DNA of 64,000 bases from Sorghum bicolor. Taxonomy: Eukaryota; Streptophyta; Magnoliopsida; Poales; Poaceae. The translations under genes and the position numbers were made by a program. How positions within the stretch are numbered: position 1 is the stretch's first letter; each line of letters starts with the position of its first letter. The stretch lies in NCBI RefSeq assembly GCF_000003195.3, contig NC_012871.2, positions 51,922,843 through 51,986,842 of the forward strand. The letters run 5' to 3'. Below the pieces are notes generated by a model that saw only the letters and a list, made by a program, of their open reading frames with translations, was not told the origin of the DNA and searched no databases. Of this stretch, positions 35,169 through 46,089 are shown in pieces.

Positions 35169-36437
35169 TGTTGGGTATTTTAAACGCAAACAGAAAAAAT
35201 CCGCAAGCGCACGGATACCGATGTAGCTTTCACCCGGGAGTATTCCAAAGTATCGATTTTCCACAGGAAACGTGAGTGTACTAATTAAGATCCAAGATCG
35301 CCCAAGGATAACTATATAATTATTTTTGGTAGGAAGAGAGGAAGTTTCCTGAGAGTTCTCTAGTTGATCTAAGAATCAAGAATTACTTCAAGATTATCTA
35401 TATCGGGACATCAGAGCACTAACCACAGCAAGAGATGAGAAGGGGGCTAGGAAGGTTTGACTTCGGTCCTACAAACACCGATCCGAACGAGGTGGAATAC
35501 GTCGACCATTAGGGCTGTCACTACCCTAGGGCTACCACAACAATCCGCAGGATTGGGTGCAATTCCAGGTAATTGCAAGACTAAACACCACGTCTAATCT
35601 ATTAATTACTACTCTAATGTTGCAAAGATTAGAGCACTTGATGCAAGCGGGGATCCAATAAATAACTTGAATGTAAATAAAAGTAATTAAAGAACTCAGG
35701 AATTATGAATTGAAGAACCTGGAGAACGATGAAGAACGAACCAGTTGCTGCAAAAGTACAATGTTGAGGAAGATCCGACAGATCCGGCTCCTCCTCCGCT
35801 CTCCTCTTCTCTCTCCCTATTTTTTAGATTACAACTAGAACTAACTAGAACTAGAACTAGAGGAACTAGAACTAGAACTAGAACTAGATCCAGATAAACT
35901 AGAGGTAGAACTAGAAGAACTAGAGGGATCCTCTCTACTTGGATGAAGAATTGAAACCCTAACTTTGATTCTGTAGAAGAGGTATGATCTCCAGGGGCCA
36001 AGGGGCCTTGCTTATATAGTCTTTTCAGATGAATCCGGGCCGTTGGATCAAACCGACGTTGATTGAACGGTTATCCTTGATCCTTTAGGTCGGTGGAGCA
36101 CGATCCGCGAGTTTGGACGTGATTGGGCAGAACTCCAGGGCGGGCGCCCTCAGGACTTGGGCGGGCGCCCTGTCCATGAGTCCTCTCGGCTGCTTCGTTC
36201 TCGTGGCTTCTGAAGTCTTCTAGATGGTAGAAAATTGCGCAGCACGTTAATACCTCTATGTAAACCCGACGTGTGGGCCTTTCTTCCTTATTTCCTGATA
36301 ACCCCCTGCAGAAATAGACAAACACCAAAACTCATGGAATTCTGTCAGATAAAACCCTAAGTCTGGGTGTTGGTTGCATATAAGTCCTTTTCCATGATTA
36401 GTTGATGGTTAAATGTGAGCATTAAGGACCGTCAACA
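35169..36437 (-). repeat. 5' LTR of the Athila-like element
   Basis: 1269 bp, very similar to the copy at 25621-26898. Both retain the CTAGAACTAGAACTAG short-repeat tract (about 35835-35925 here), whose length differs between the copies. Confidence 0.93.
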
Positions 36438-36502
36438 GTGCTCATTGCTCATTATCCATTGTAAGTCTCTTCCTAGTGGTAAAAATATAAATAATGATAC
36501 CT

Positions 36503-38174
36503 TCTTGATCACCACGTATAGCTCACCGTCTATATTAAACCATCACATCAACAGCAATCATCCAGAGACAATCATACAAAGCAAACAAATCCATAATTAG
36601 AACAGTACACCAATAGTAGTAAATAAAAGATGAAAAGTTTGTAAAATGAATCTACGTTGTCCTACGATCACACAGACGCAAGGATCACGAAAATCAGAGT
36701 TATAACTAAGAAGTTATGACCTAAACAAGATTCCTATAGTAAAATAATAGATTAAATCTAATCTTGAACTTTAAAAGTTCAAAACATGTAAAGCAGTGGC
36801 ACTAATCGATAGATTATACAAAAACTAATCTAACGCAATTTGAATGGGTCAAATTAGAGTCAAAATGGAGATTTTATGATCAAAACAAACTCAATGACAA
36901 ATCTATAATTTTTAGAAAACGTATTTGACTCTGAACAAAAGAAAATATGTTTTTGAAAATAGAAAACGTATTCTCGAAATACGCCATGGACTGCGGGTTC
37001 TTTAATCAAATAGAGGAGGGGTTCTTTGACAAAAGTTACGGCCGAAGGGTTATCCTTCAATCTGGGCCGTTGGATCACGTCTGGACGATCAAGATTAGAT
37101 CGAGGGTTGGGAGAGAGCAGCCAGCCAGAGTTGAAGGAGAACACAGTGGCGCCATGGCCGGACTTGGCCGGAACTGCTCAATCTCACGTTTTAGGGCATG
37201 AATCGAGGAACCGAAGGCACAGAGACGTAGAGAAGCTTACAACGATCTCACCTAGGGCAAAACCAACGTCGAGGAGCAGCCGGAGTGCGCTGGTGACGGA
37301 GGAAGGCGGACAGCGGCCTCTACAAAGGTTCGGAGCCGAGCACAGAAAGCACGGAAAAGCAAAAGAACGGGTTTGGCAACTTCGCAGGATCGAAACAAGG
37401 CTCGACAAAGAGCTCACCGAGGCAAAGACGCGATGGTGCGAGGATTCGAGCTTGTTGTGGATCTCGGCGGCTACTGCAGCTTGGCTAGGGCAGTGGATTG
37501 CGCTAGGGTTGGGTACAGGAAGTGCCGAGGCCGTGGCTGCTACCTATGGGAGCCCTCGACGTGCGGAGCAAGCCAACGCGGAGAATCCACGCAGACGGTT
37601 TTGAACTCGCGGTGGAGTCTGGCTCTGTCACGAGGTAGAGGACGCGTCTGACCAGTGGGCCTGAGGCGTCAGCGAGAGAGAGAGTGGGGCTAGGCAGTCA
37701 GCATCAGCGGCAAAGAGGAGGCGTCCGCGCGGCTTAGCTGGGCCGGCCAGGTTTCACGGCCCAAGAACACAGGAGGGGAAGGGGGGAGAGAGCTGGGCCG
37801 GCCTACAGTTCGGCCCGCGTGCAAGGGGAAAAGAGGGGGAGGGGACTGGGCTCCAACCCAAAGAAAGAAAGCAAGCCGCAGGAAGCCCTCGGGCCAAATT
37901 CCAGGGAGAGGGAGGGAGAGAAAGTAAAATTCTTTCTACTTTTATTTTCAAATTTTTGCTCAAATAGTTTTCAAAAGAATTAAAACCCTTTTGAATTTGA
38001 AACAACCACTCAAACAAAAATAAATACAGCAGCATGAATGCTCAAACATGTAACTAGACCTTATAGTTGATTTTAGTTTGACAAAAGTTATTATTTTCTA
38101 TATTCCAGTGCTCACAAAAATACAATAAATCAATTTACCCTATTTTAAAAATATACAAATTTCAGGGTGTTACA
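36503..38174 (-). repeat. Truncated chromovirus-family LTR
   Basis: It starts mid-LTR at TTCTTGATCACCACG, equivalent to about 51632 in the copy at 50400-53160, and ends AGGGTGTTACA at 38174. The expected other end, about 1.2 kb, is missing. The left junction abuts the Athila-type LTR fragment directly. The GC-rich island (37030-37700) contains open frames (for example 37026-37604) that I do not call genes. Confidence 0.85.
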
Positions 38175-39702
38175 AAGGGGAGCAGTCAAATAAAAGGAAT
38201 TTGGATACTGAAGGGAGTGTAGGAGAGTTAATGCCCAATTTGGCACAATCTGAAGATCGTCCAATCGGCAACAAGAAGGCAAAGAAAGAATTTAAGAGAG
38301 AGGCCAAGAAATGTCCTTCACAGATGGATGATGTCCTACAACAGCTTACAAAACTTCAGGGCACAAATGAAAGTCGAGAAAAGATGTTGGAAACCCAGAA
38401 ATACGTTTCAAGAGATAAGCTTGAATAATCTAGACTTAATCACCTCGCTGCCAAAGAAAATGCTAAATAATCGGCTATGCTGGAGACTTACACAGCACTC
38501 AATACGAAAGATACAAGTGAAATGCCTGATGATGTCAGAGCTGAGCACTTGGCATTTATGAAATGTGTAAGGGAGAGTTTATTTGGCAAACCTGAATCAG
38601 GTATTAATTCTAAAAACTAATATTTTTGTTACATAAGTTTTGTTGTACTTTGCTGATGTCATGTTTTTTTTCTTTTTACAGATGCAAATGGTTGCTCTTA
38701 AAGAGAATAAGATATTAATCCTATGAACTGCTATTTCTCGCCTCTGTAGAAGTGCACGTCGTCAATTCGCATACTTGCATATGGCACACCTGCTGATGCC
38801 CTTGATGAGTACCTGAAGATTAGGAAGAGCACTGCATTGGAGTGCTTAGACAAGTTTGCGCAAGGTGTGATTGAGGTGTTCTCAGGAGATTATATGCGTG
38901 CTCCCAGAGTTGAAGATGTGCAGCGTCTACTTCAGGTCAATGAGTCTCATGGCTTTCTAGGCATGTTGGGAATCATCGATTGCATGCATTGCAGGTGGAA
39001 AAATTATCTTGTGGCTTGGAAGGGGCAATTTACGTGTGGTGACTATGGAGTCCCAACGATCATTCTGGAAGCAGTTGTTGATAAGGATCTCAGGATATGG
39101 CATGCTTTCTTTGGTGTGTCTGGTTCTAATAATAACATCAATGTACTGAATTAGTCCGCATTATTCATTGAAGCATTGAAAGGTCAAGCACCTCAAGTTC
39201 AGTTTTCTATTAATGGGAGGCAGTATAACATAGGCTACTATCTTGCTGATGGAATGGAATATATCCAGAATGGGCAACCTTTGTGAAATCAATAAAAGCA
39301 CCTTAGATGGAGAAACACTAGTTGTATGCATTGAATCAAGAAGGGTGTAGGAAAGATATTGAGCGTGCTTTTGGAGTTTTGCAGTCACGTTTTAATATTG
39401 TGCGTCATCCATCACAGCTGTGGAAAAGGAAGAGTATTGAGAGAATAATGAAAGCTTGTGTCATACTCCACAATATGATAGTCAAAGATGAGAAAGAGAT
39501 GGTGAAATTTCCTATTGACTTGAATGACCAAGGTGGATCATCAATTGCTCTACCTCTAGAAGTACAAAGGGATGGAGGCCTAATTTTCTCTGAAATTTTA
39601 CGTAGAAGAGCAGAAATCCATCATCAGCCAACACATAAACAACTAAAAAAAGACTTAATTGAGCATATTTGGCAAAAGTTTGCCAATAGGAGAAATAATT
39701 AG
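38175..39702 (+). pseudogene. PIF/Harbinger-type transposase (Plant_tran, NAM-associated region), degenerate
   Basis: The first part (38201-38430) resembles the NAM-associated C-terminal region seen in Harbinger-linked plant proteins (RPIGNKKAKKEFKREAKKCP). After an intron-like gap, 38700-39702 matches the Plant_tran (PF04827) DDE nuclease: GIIDCMHC (first Asp), VPTIILEAVVDKDLRIWHAFF, YLADGMEY (second Asp) and DIERAFGVLQSRFNIVRHP (Glu). The three catalytic acids are still visible. The frame is destroyed by TAA stops at about 38426 and 38468, TAG at about 38748 and 39152, and a frame change between 39240 and 39320. Its 5' part is missing, because the truncated LTR ends at 38174. No terminal repeats were found. 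Confidence 0.88.
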
Positions 39703-41813
39703 TTGTGTGTGCAGTATCCTCTTTCTTTAAAATGTAACATATAATAACATTTCATTAGGTTTATTATTATCTGTCGCACCAATCATTAATACTTGTCAAT
39801 TTTTTTACAGTTCCTGTTGGGGGTTCTTCCTGAAGACCTGAGTATCATCGACGACTGCTGGTCATCAAGTGATATGGCTCAATAAATTGAGACTTTGGAT
39901 GCTAGATGTATTTCCAAGTCATTAGTGTAACAGCTGCTCATGGTAGTAGCCTTCTTTTGTTTATCAGGTTTCAGTTGGAGATATGGCTAAATAAATTGAG
40001 ACTCTAGATGCTAGATATATTTCCAAGTCATTAGTGTAATAGCTAGCTGCTCATGGTAGTAGCCTTAAGCTTTTAAATTTGTGTGTCCCCTTTGGTCTAT
40101 CTTATGCTGTGAACTTGACGTAACAGCCATTATATTTTACCAATAAACAATATTAATGCTTATTGCTTCAGTCCACAATATGTTTGATGGGCCTTGCTGT
40201 GGTACTCCCGAATGACTATGAACCGTTCCTTTAGTTAGATCAGATGGTTGATATTATCTATTACTTTCTAGGAGGTAATACATAAAACATATAATTATTT
40301 AATTTTTAATTTTGGAAAGTAGGATAAATAAAGAAAGTTTTAGATATTAATCTTTTTAGATATAATTGATGCATGTGTTATTAGATATGGTAAATCATTT
40401 TATTTTGCAATTTTGGATATGACATAATTTTATTAGCATTATTTTTATTTGGCTGTGACATCTATGGTGACCTTTTTTATATCATTTTTTAACGTGAACG
40501 ATCTCTGCATTGACAACTTACGAAAAGAGTATGCACACAACCATATCATTTTGTATGTGACAAAATTGTCAAATTAAAATCTAAAACCCTATCATCATAG
40601 TTATTTTATATAAAAATATTGTAACGTGACCGGTATACATGTATCACAACATAATATTATATATATCCTAACATAGAAGATGTGTCATGTAAAGTATACG
40701 TTAGTTGCATTACTTATATAATGCAATGAGGATCCATACGTATGTACAAGTCACATGCAAATCAACAAATAAGAGATAATCAGATAATCAAGTAACACTA
40801 TCCTAGGAAAGACGAGTTCATTGCCGTAGAAGACGGATCCACGCTATGCATCTGATGCATACGTGCCATAATTGAAGTGCATGCTCCTATATCATATATG
40901 GTAAGGAAAGCAGCGCATAGATATAGCCAACATTTTTACTTGATTATTTGGTTATTTAATTGGCTAATATGTTTAGAAATCAACGGCTATGATTTATTCA
41001 AACTCTTACCTCCTTGTACCGTAGCAAAACCCATGTTTGATTACTTGTGAATATGCCCATGGACCTGTGAATGTTAGCCAGCAACACGAGTGGCTACATA
41101 GATGTGTTTAGTGTTGATCACCATGTCCCTAGATGCCCTACAGTGAGTTTAATATACGAGTATTTATTGTGCAGAGCCAAACTAACAGCCAAGCTGTTGT
41201 ATCACTTGTCTCTCAAGTTGGCTCAAGATGACATGGACTTGGCTTATAGCCAAGCTTATTGGCCTTGCTCTAATATGTAAACGAAACAATCAATCAATGA
41301 ATCCATTCCATTCATCTCTATTCTCTCGAGCTCTTGTTTGATTACATTTTGCAGCATGCACGCGTACGACTTTGTACTAACACTTTGTTGAAAGTGTGAT
41401 CATGATTACATTTACCTCACCTTTGTCAATTGTCATACGTGTGATCATGATTAGCCCACCTAACATTTGCAGCATGCGCGCACGCGTACGACAAAGCAAG
41501 TCCAAAGTGTTAGTTCATTATATTATTAGGCAAAGGTGAGCTAAATGAGACTAAAAGTTAACGGAAGATGTAAACATCCTCCCACCTAACCCTTTCTCTT
41601 CTCTCTATACAAAACTAGTGTTTTGGCTAAACTTTAGTCCAACTAACCTTTAATTTCTAGGTGATCCACATAAGCTCTTAACTATTAGCTCTTGTTAGCA
41701 TCCCTTCACCATGCCGCTGAAGAGCAAGTAATTGTTACGAGTCCCTAACTACGTCAGCTAATTATCCCTTGTAACTATGGACCTATTTGGATCCATAGGC
41801 TAACAACTATTTT
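39703..41813. other. AT-rich non-coding DNA
   Basis: No gene is recognised. A direct repeat, GAGATATGGCTAAATAAATTGAGACT with CTAGAT(G)TATTTCCAAGTCATTAGTG (copies near 39870 and 39975), duplicates about 90 bp just downstream of the Harbinger remnant. At 41395-41470 TGTGATCATGATTA and AACATTTGCAGCATGC are repeated. These are local duplications only. Confidence 0.5.
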
Positions 41814-42052
41814 CTCCATCCACAAATAAATATATATCTCGCTTTTTATATATCAAATAATATCAATATTTGTATCTGCAATAATATCAATATTTGTATA
41901 CGCAAATAAGTATAATATGAAAGTATATTTCATCCTCAATCTAATAATACATATTACATATGATAATATTAGTATAATTTTGTATATATTTAGTCAAACT
42001 TAAAAGGTTTGACTCCTCGAGAAACGAGATGTGTATTTATTTGTGGATAGGA
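41814..42052. mobile_element. Stowaway-like MITE
   Basis: Inverted ends CATCCACAAATAAATATATA and TGTATTTATTTGTGGATAG enclose an AT-rich core with TTTAGTCAAACTTAAAAGG. The CTCC-type start is a variant of the Stowaway terminus. Confidence 0.65.
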
Positions 42053-42696
42053 CAAGTAATTTTAGTCGTTAAGGATCCAAACAGGTGGACTAATGGGCCG
42101 GTGGGCTAAAGTTTAGCCAAGGTCTAGACTAATTGTTAGCTCATAGGTCCATCAAACCTAACTACTGCGGGCTAAACTTTGACTTTATCGGGAAAAAAAG
42201 ACACCAGTATCCCTCCCCCACGCGATCCTATATGCTTGACTGGTCGGTTCCCTTCCCTTCCCTTCTGTGCTGCCGCATGCTTCTCGCGCCTGTGTCTAGG
42301 CTCCTGCAATCATCCGTGCTACTTGAAGTCACGCACGCCCTCTCCAGCCACCTTCAATGGAAATTTCGTAACCTAGTTTCCAACGCACCAATATTTCGAA
42401 AACAGTGTAAAAAAGTTTTTTTTTTATGAAACTCTCTCTACTTTTATAAAACCCTTATTGTTTTTTTTATTAATATGGTGCCACATCACTATATTTAATG
42501 TTCATAAAACTCTAATAAAAAACTCCACTGCTCGATGGAGATTTTGGAGTCGTCCATCCAGTGTTGCTGCCCGCGTGGGCCCTCCCCTTCAGCCGCCGCA
42601 TCCGGCCTGCCCTGGGAGCGACGTTCAGTTCCTGCGTGCGCCCCAGCGTCTGCACGCATTCCTCTTCTTCTCCGTCTAGGGGCAATATTAATGTAA
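42053..42696. other. Unassigned spacer
   Basis: Mixed composition, with GC-rich patches at 42230-42360 and 42540-42670. The frame 42133-42429 has no recognisable domain. No gene is called. Confidence 0.4.
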
Positions 42697-42925
42697 GGTA
42701 TTGTTTAGTTCACAAAATTTTCAAGATTCTCCATCACATCAAATCTTGCAGTATATATATGGAGTATTAAATATAGATAAAAAGATAACTAATTGCACAG
42801 TTTACCTGTAATTTACGAGACGAATCTTTTGAGCCTAGTTAGTCCATGATTGAATAATAATTGTTAAATAAAACAAAATTGCTACGGTAGCCAAACCCAA
42901 AAATTTTCGTGAACTAAACAAGACC
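42697..42925. mobile_element. Tourist-like MITE with TAA target duplication
   Basis: Ends GGTATTGTTTAGTTCAC and GTGAACTAAACAAGACC, flanked by TAA at 42694-42696 and 42926-42928. It shares the TTTACGAGACGAATCTTTTG core with the other copies. Confidence 0.85.
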
Positions 42926-42934
42926 TAAGGAAAG

Positions 42935-43158
42935 TTCACCTAAAAACCAAAAAGTTTTCAAGATTCTGTGTCACATCGGATCTTGCGGCACATGCACGAA
43001 GCATTAAATATAGATAAAAACAAAAACTAATTACACAGTTTATCTATAAATCACGAGACAAATCTTTTGATCCTAGTTAGTTCATGATTGGACAATATTT
43101 GCCACAAATAAACGAAAGTGCTACAGTAGCGAAATCTAAAAACTTTTCGCATCTAAAC
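42935..43158. repeat. Degenerate Tourist-like MITE
   Basis: It carries AGTTTTCAAGATTCTGTGTC, TTGCGGCACATGCACGAAGC and GTGCTACAGTAGCGAAATC blocks of the family, but the GGCCTTG ends are worn away. Confidence 0.6.
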
Positions 43159-43161
43159 ATA

Positions 43162-43365
43162 GGGCACTCACAATGCAAGACTCTATCACAGAGTTCAAGA
43201 CAATTAGTTACATATTATTTATGATATTTTGTTGATGTGGCAGCACATTTATTAAAGAAATAGGTAGAAAAAATAAGACTCCAAGTCCTATTTAGACTCT
43301 AAGTCCATATTGTTCGAGGTAATAAATAACTTTAGACTATATGATAGAGTCTGCATTGTGAGTGC
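43162..43365. mobile_element. MITE with GGGCACTCACAATGCA ends
   Basis: About 204 bp. The left end GGGCACTCACAATGCAAGAC and right end GATAGAGTCTGCATTGTGAG followed by TGCCC are inverted repeats. No coding sequence. The superfamily is not determined, since no clear target duplication is seen. Confidence 0.65.
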
Positions 43366-43423
43366 CCTTAATGGAGTAAGTTAGCTAATTTATAGCTGAC
43401 TATATACTATACATTAGTCTTAT

Positions 43424-44794
43424 GCCTTGTTTAGATTTAAAAAGTTTTTGGATTTTGACACTGTAGCACTTTCATTTTTATTTGACAAATATTGTTCAAT
43501 CATGTCAGGCTTAAAAGATTTATCTCACGATTTATAGGTAAACTGTGCAAATAGTTTTTGTTTTCATCTATATTTAATGCTCCATGCATATGCCGCAAGA
43601 TTCGATAAGATGGGGAATCTTGAAAAGTTTTTGATTCCTCATCACATTGAATCTTACGGCATATGCATGAAACATTAAATATAGATAAAAAGATAACTAA
43701 TCACACAGTTTATCTGTAATTTACGAGATGAATCTTTTGAACCTAGTTAGTCTATAATTAAATAATAATTGTCTAAGGAAAAAGTCTACGTAACCCCCCA
43801 AACTATCTAAGCCAGAATACTTTAACCCCCAAAGTATAAAACCGGATATTTTACCCCCTGAACTTTCAAAACCGGTCAAATAACCCCCTCGAGTGGTTTA
43901 AAAGGGTGGTTTTGTCTTTTTCTTTTTTATTTATTTCCGCTGAATCTTTAAAAAATCATAATAAATCACAGAAAAATCATAAAATGAAAAGTTTAATTTT
44001 GTTGGACTTCTGATGAGTAGATCTACAAATGAATATATAATATGGTATACTTTAGTACAAAGTTTTGGTTGTAGATTTAAATCTATGTTTTTCTATAATT
44101 AAAAAGAATAATTCATATATGTAGTTCCAATGGTTCAATTGTGGTAAATTTTTTATGGTGGACTCATTATTGTATGCTTGAACTATGATAAAAGTTTTGT
44201 ATCCATTGGATCAAGTAAAATTTAGTTATAGATTTATTTAGCTTTATTATTGTTAAATCTATGCTTTATCTATAACTAAGTTATATGTGATCCAATGAGT
44301 ATGAAATTTTTTATCATAGTTCAAGCATACAATAATGAGCCTACCATAAAAATTTTACTACAATTGGACCATAGGAACTACATATATGAATTATTTTAAT
44401 TAATTACAGAAAAACATAGATTTAAAGCTATAGAAAAAACTTTGTACTAAAGTATATCATATTATATATTCACTATGTAGATCTACTCATCAGGAGTCCA
44501 GCAAAATTGAATTTTTTATTTTATGATTTTTCTGTGATTTATTATGATTTTTCAAAGATTCAGTGAAAATAAATAAAAAAGAAAAAGACAAAACCACCCT
44601 CTAAAACCACTCGAGGGGGTTATTTGACCGGTTTTGAAAGTTCAGGGGGTAGAATATCCGGTTTTATACTTTGGGGGGTAAAGTATTCCAGCTTAGATAG
44701 TTTGGGGGGTTATGTAGACTTTTTCCAATTGTCTAATAAAGCCGAAAGTGCTACAGTAGTAAAACACAAAATTTTTCGCAAACTAAACAAGGCC
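43424..44794. repeat. Head-on pair of Tourist-like MITEs split by a foldback element
   Basis: A plus-oriented copy runs from GCCTTGTTTAG at 43424 to about 43640. It joins an inverted copy whose other end, AACTAAACAAGGCC, is at 44794. The inner ends of both are missing at the junction near 43637. The inverted copy is interrupted by the element 43777-44726. Confidence 0.7.
43777..44726. mobile_element. Mutator-type foldback MITE with 10-bp target duplication
   Basis: 950 bp forming an almost end-to-end inverted repeat. The left arm starts GGAAAAAGTCTACGTAACCC and the right arm ends GGGGTTATGTAGACTTTTTCC. The arms stay complementary for about 450 bp (for example CATACAATAATGAGCC against TCATTATTGTATG). 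The 10-bp duplication AATTGTCTAA flanks it at 43767-43776 and 44727-44736, typical of the Mutator superfamily. No transposase is present. Confidence 0.85.
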
Positions 44795-44799
44795 TAAAC

Positions 44800-45025
44800 G
44801 GCCTTATTTATATGCAAAAACTTTTTGATTTTGATACTGTAGCACTTCGTTTTTATTTGACAAACATTATCTAATCATGGAGCAACTAGGCTTAAAAGAT
44901 TCGTCTCGTGATTTACAGGTAAACTGTGCAATTAGTTATCTTTTTTATGTATATTTAATGTTCTATGTATGTGCCATAAGATTCGATGTGATGGAGAATT
45001 TTGTAAAGTTTTGGATTTTTGGGTG
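44800..45025. repeat. Tourist-like MITE, right end decayed
   Basis: Starts CGGCCTTATTTATATGC, then ACTGTAGCACTTCGTTTTTA and GATTCGATGTGATGGAG. The matching GAACTAAACAAGGCC end is replaced by TTGGATTTTTGGGTG. Confidence 0.6.
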
Positions 45026-45378
45026 TTAGTGCATCGAAACAGGCTTGCCCCGCACGGTACGTTGACCAGCTGGTTTATCGCGCGTTATGGTAGGTCTTTA
45101 TCACTGTGTCTTCATTTGGGAGGTGGTGTTTCGTGAGCAACGATGGGGAGGAGGTAGTAAAACGGCCTATGGGTATCGGGTAGAATTGACTTGTCCTTAT
45201 GAACAACATGTGTGTGGTGCCGGTAAACTTGTTGACTTTGGTTACGCTCCAAATTCCACGGCATGCGTAGTTTCCTCGAGAAGCCCTTAGTTTGATTGGA
45301 CGTAAAGCGTACTTAGTTCCACAACCCATAAATAAGAGGAAAAAAATAATCCTCTACCAATTCGGTATCTAAACTATC
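45026..45378. other. Unassigned spacer
   Basis: Short open frames on both strands (45075-45329) overlap each other and match no domain known to me. No gene is called. Confidence 0.4.
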
Positions 45379-46086
45379 GAGCATCTCCAACAGTTATACA
45401 ATTAGACTTTACCATTTGTTGGAATTTGCCAAGTCCTTAAACCTTTTGCCAAAGGAAAAATAAGTCCATCATCAAGTGTTTGGCATTTTTGACTTGGCAT
45501 TTTCCAATATAGTGGACCCATCTATTTTTGTTCGAGAATCTTTCATCGTCGCAGTAACTTTTTGTCGCGCGTCGCGGTCGCAGTTCGTTCCCAGTTTCCC
45601 ACGTCGCCGCAAATTGTCTCGGTCTTCGCGTGTCAGTGTGGTCCGCGTCGGCGGGCGTCGGTGGTGCAGGTGGAGGTGGACACGACACGGTGGTGGGCTC
45701 AGGCTACGGCGGCAGGCGCAGGGCGAGTGGTCGAGCGGGAGGGTAGGGTGCGGCATCTGGCGGCGCTTCCTCACCAAAAACACCATTGGCTTGTTCGTAT
45801 GGGGGCACATGGGGGGAAGGGAAACACGTGCGCGATGGAGTCGTACGTATCGCGGGAAAGAACCGACGTCGTATCGAGTGCAGGCACAACAACAAGAAGT
45901 CCAAGATTCTAGGGATATCAAAATTACCAAACCATTATGCCTATGCAAAAATGTCAAGTTTGGTCCATCAAATGCCAAGTTTGCCAAAATGCATAAGTCA
46001 ATGCAAAACTGTTGGAGAGCAATTTTTGAGGTTTTTGGCAAATTTCAAGAATGCAAAGTCCAATTGCATAACTGTTGGAGATGCTC
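45379..46086. mobile_element. Non-autonomous DNA element with GC-rich interior, possibly a captured sequence
   Basis: Inverted ends GAGCATCTCCAACAGTTATA and GCATAACTGTTGGAGATGCTC are followed inside by AGACTTT or AAGTCC, TTTGCCAA and TTGGCA repeats. The middle (about 45545-45900) is sharply more GC-rich than the rest and is open in several frames (for example 45476-46174 plus, 45472-46041 minus). That composition suggests a captured host fragment, as in Pack-type elements, but I cannot name a source gene. No target duplication could be fixed, because a Tourist MITE sits at its right edge. Confidence 0.6.
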
Positions 46087-46089
46087 TAA

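Larger units (their letters stand above)
25621..36437 (-). mobile_element. Athila-like Ty3/gypsy retrotransposon, full length, with nested solo LTR
   Basis: 10817 bp on the minus strand between GTGCT duplications (25616-25620 and 36438-36442). The LTRs (25621-26898, 35169-36437) begin on the minus strand TGTTGACGGTCC and end CCAACA. A primer-binding site, a polypurine tract and a single-frame gag-pol with domain order Gag, protease, RT, RNase H, integrase are present. A 2.6-kb solo LTR of another family interrupts pol. This is the only element in the window that retains recognisable polymerase domains in one frame. Confidence 0.95.

Noticed and set aside
37026..37604. 192-codon plus frame near 37 kb
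   Set aside because: Inside the truncated LTR island and antisense to the LTR; no domain.
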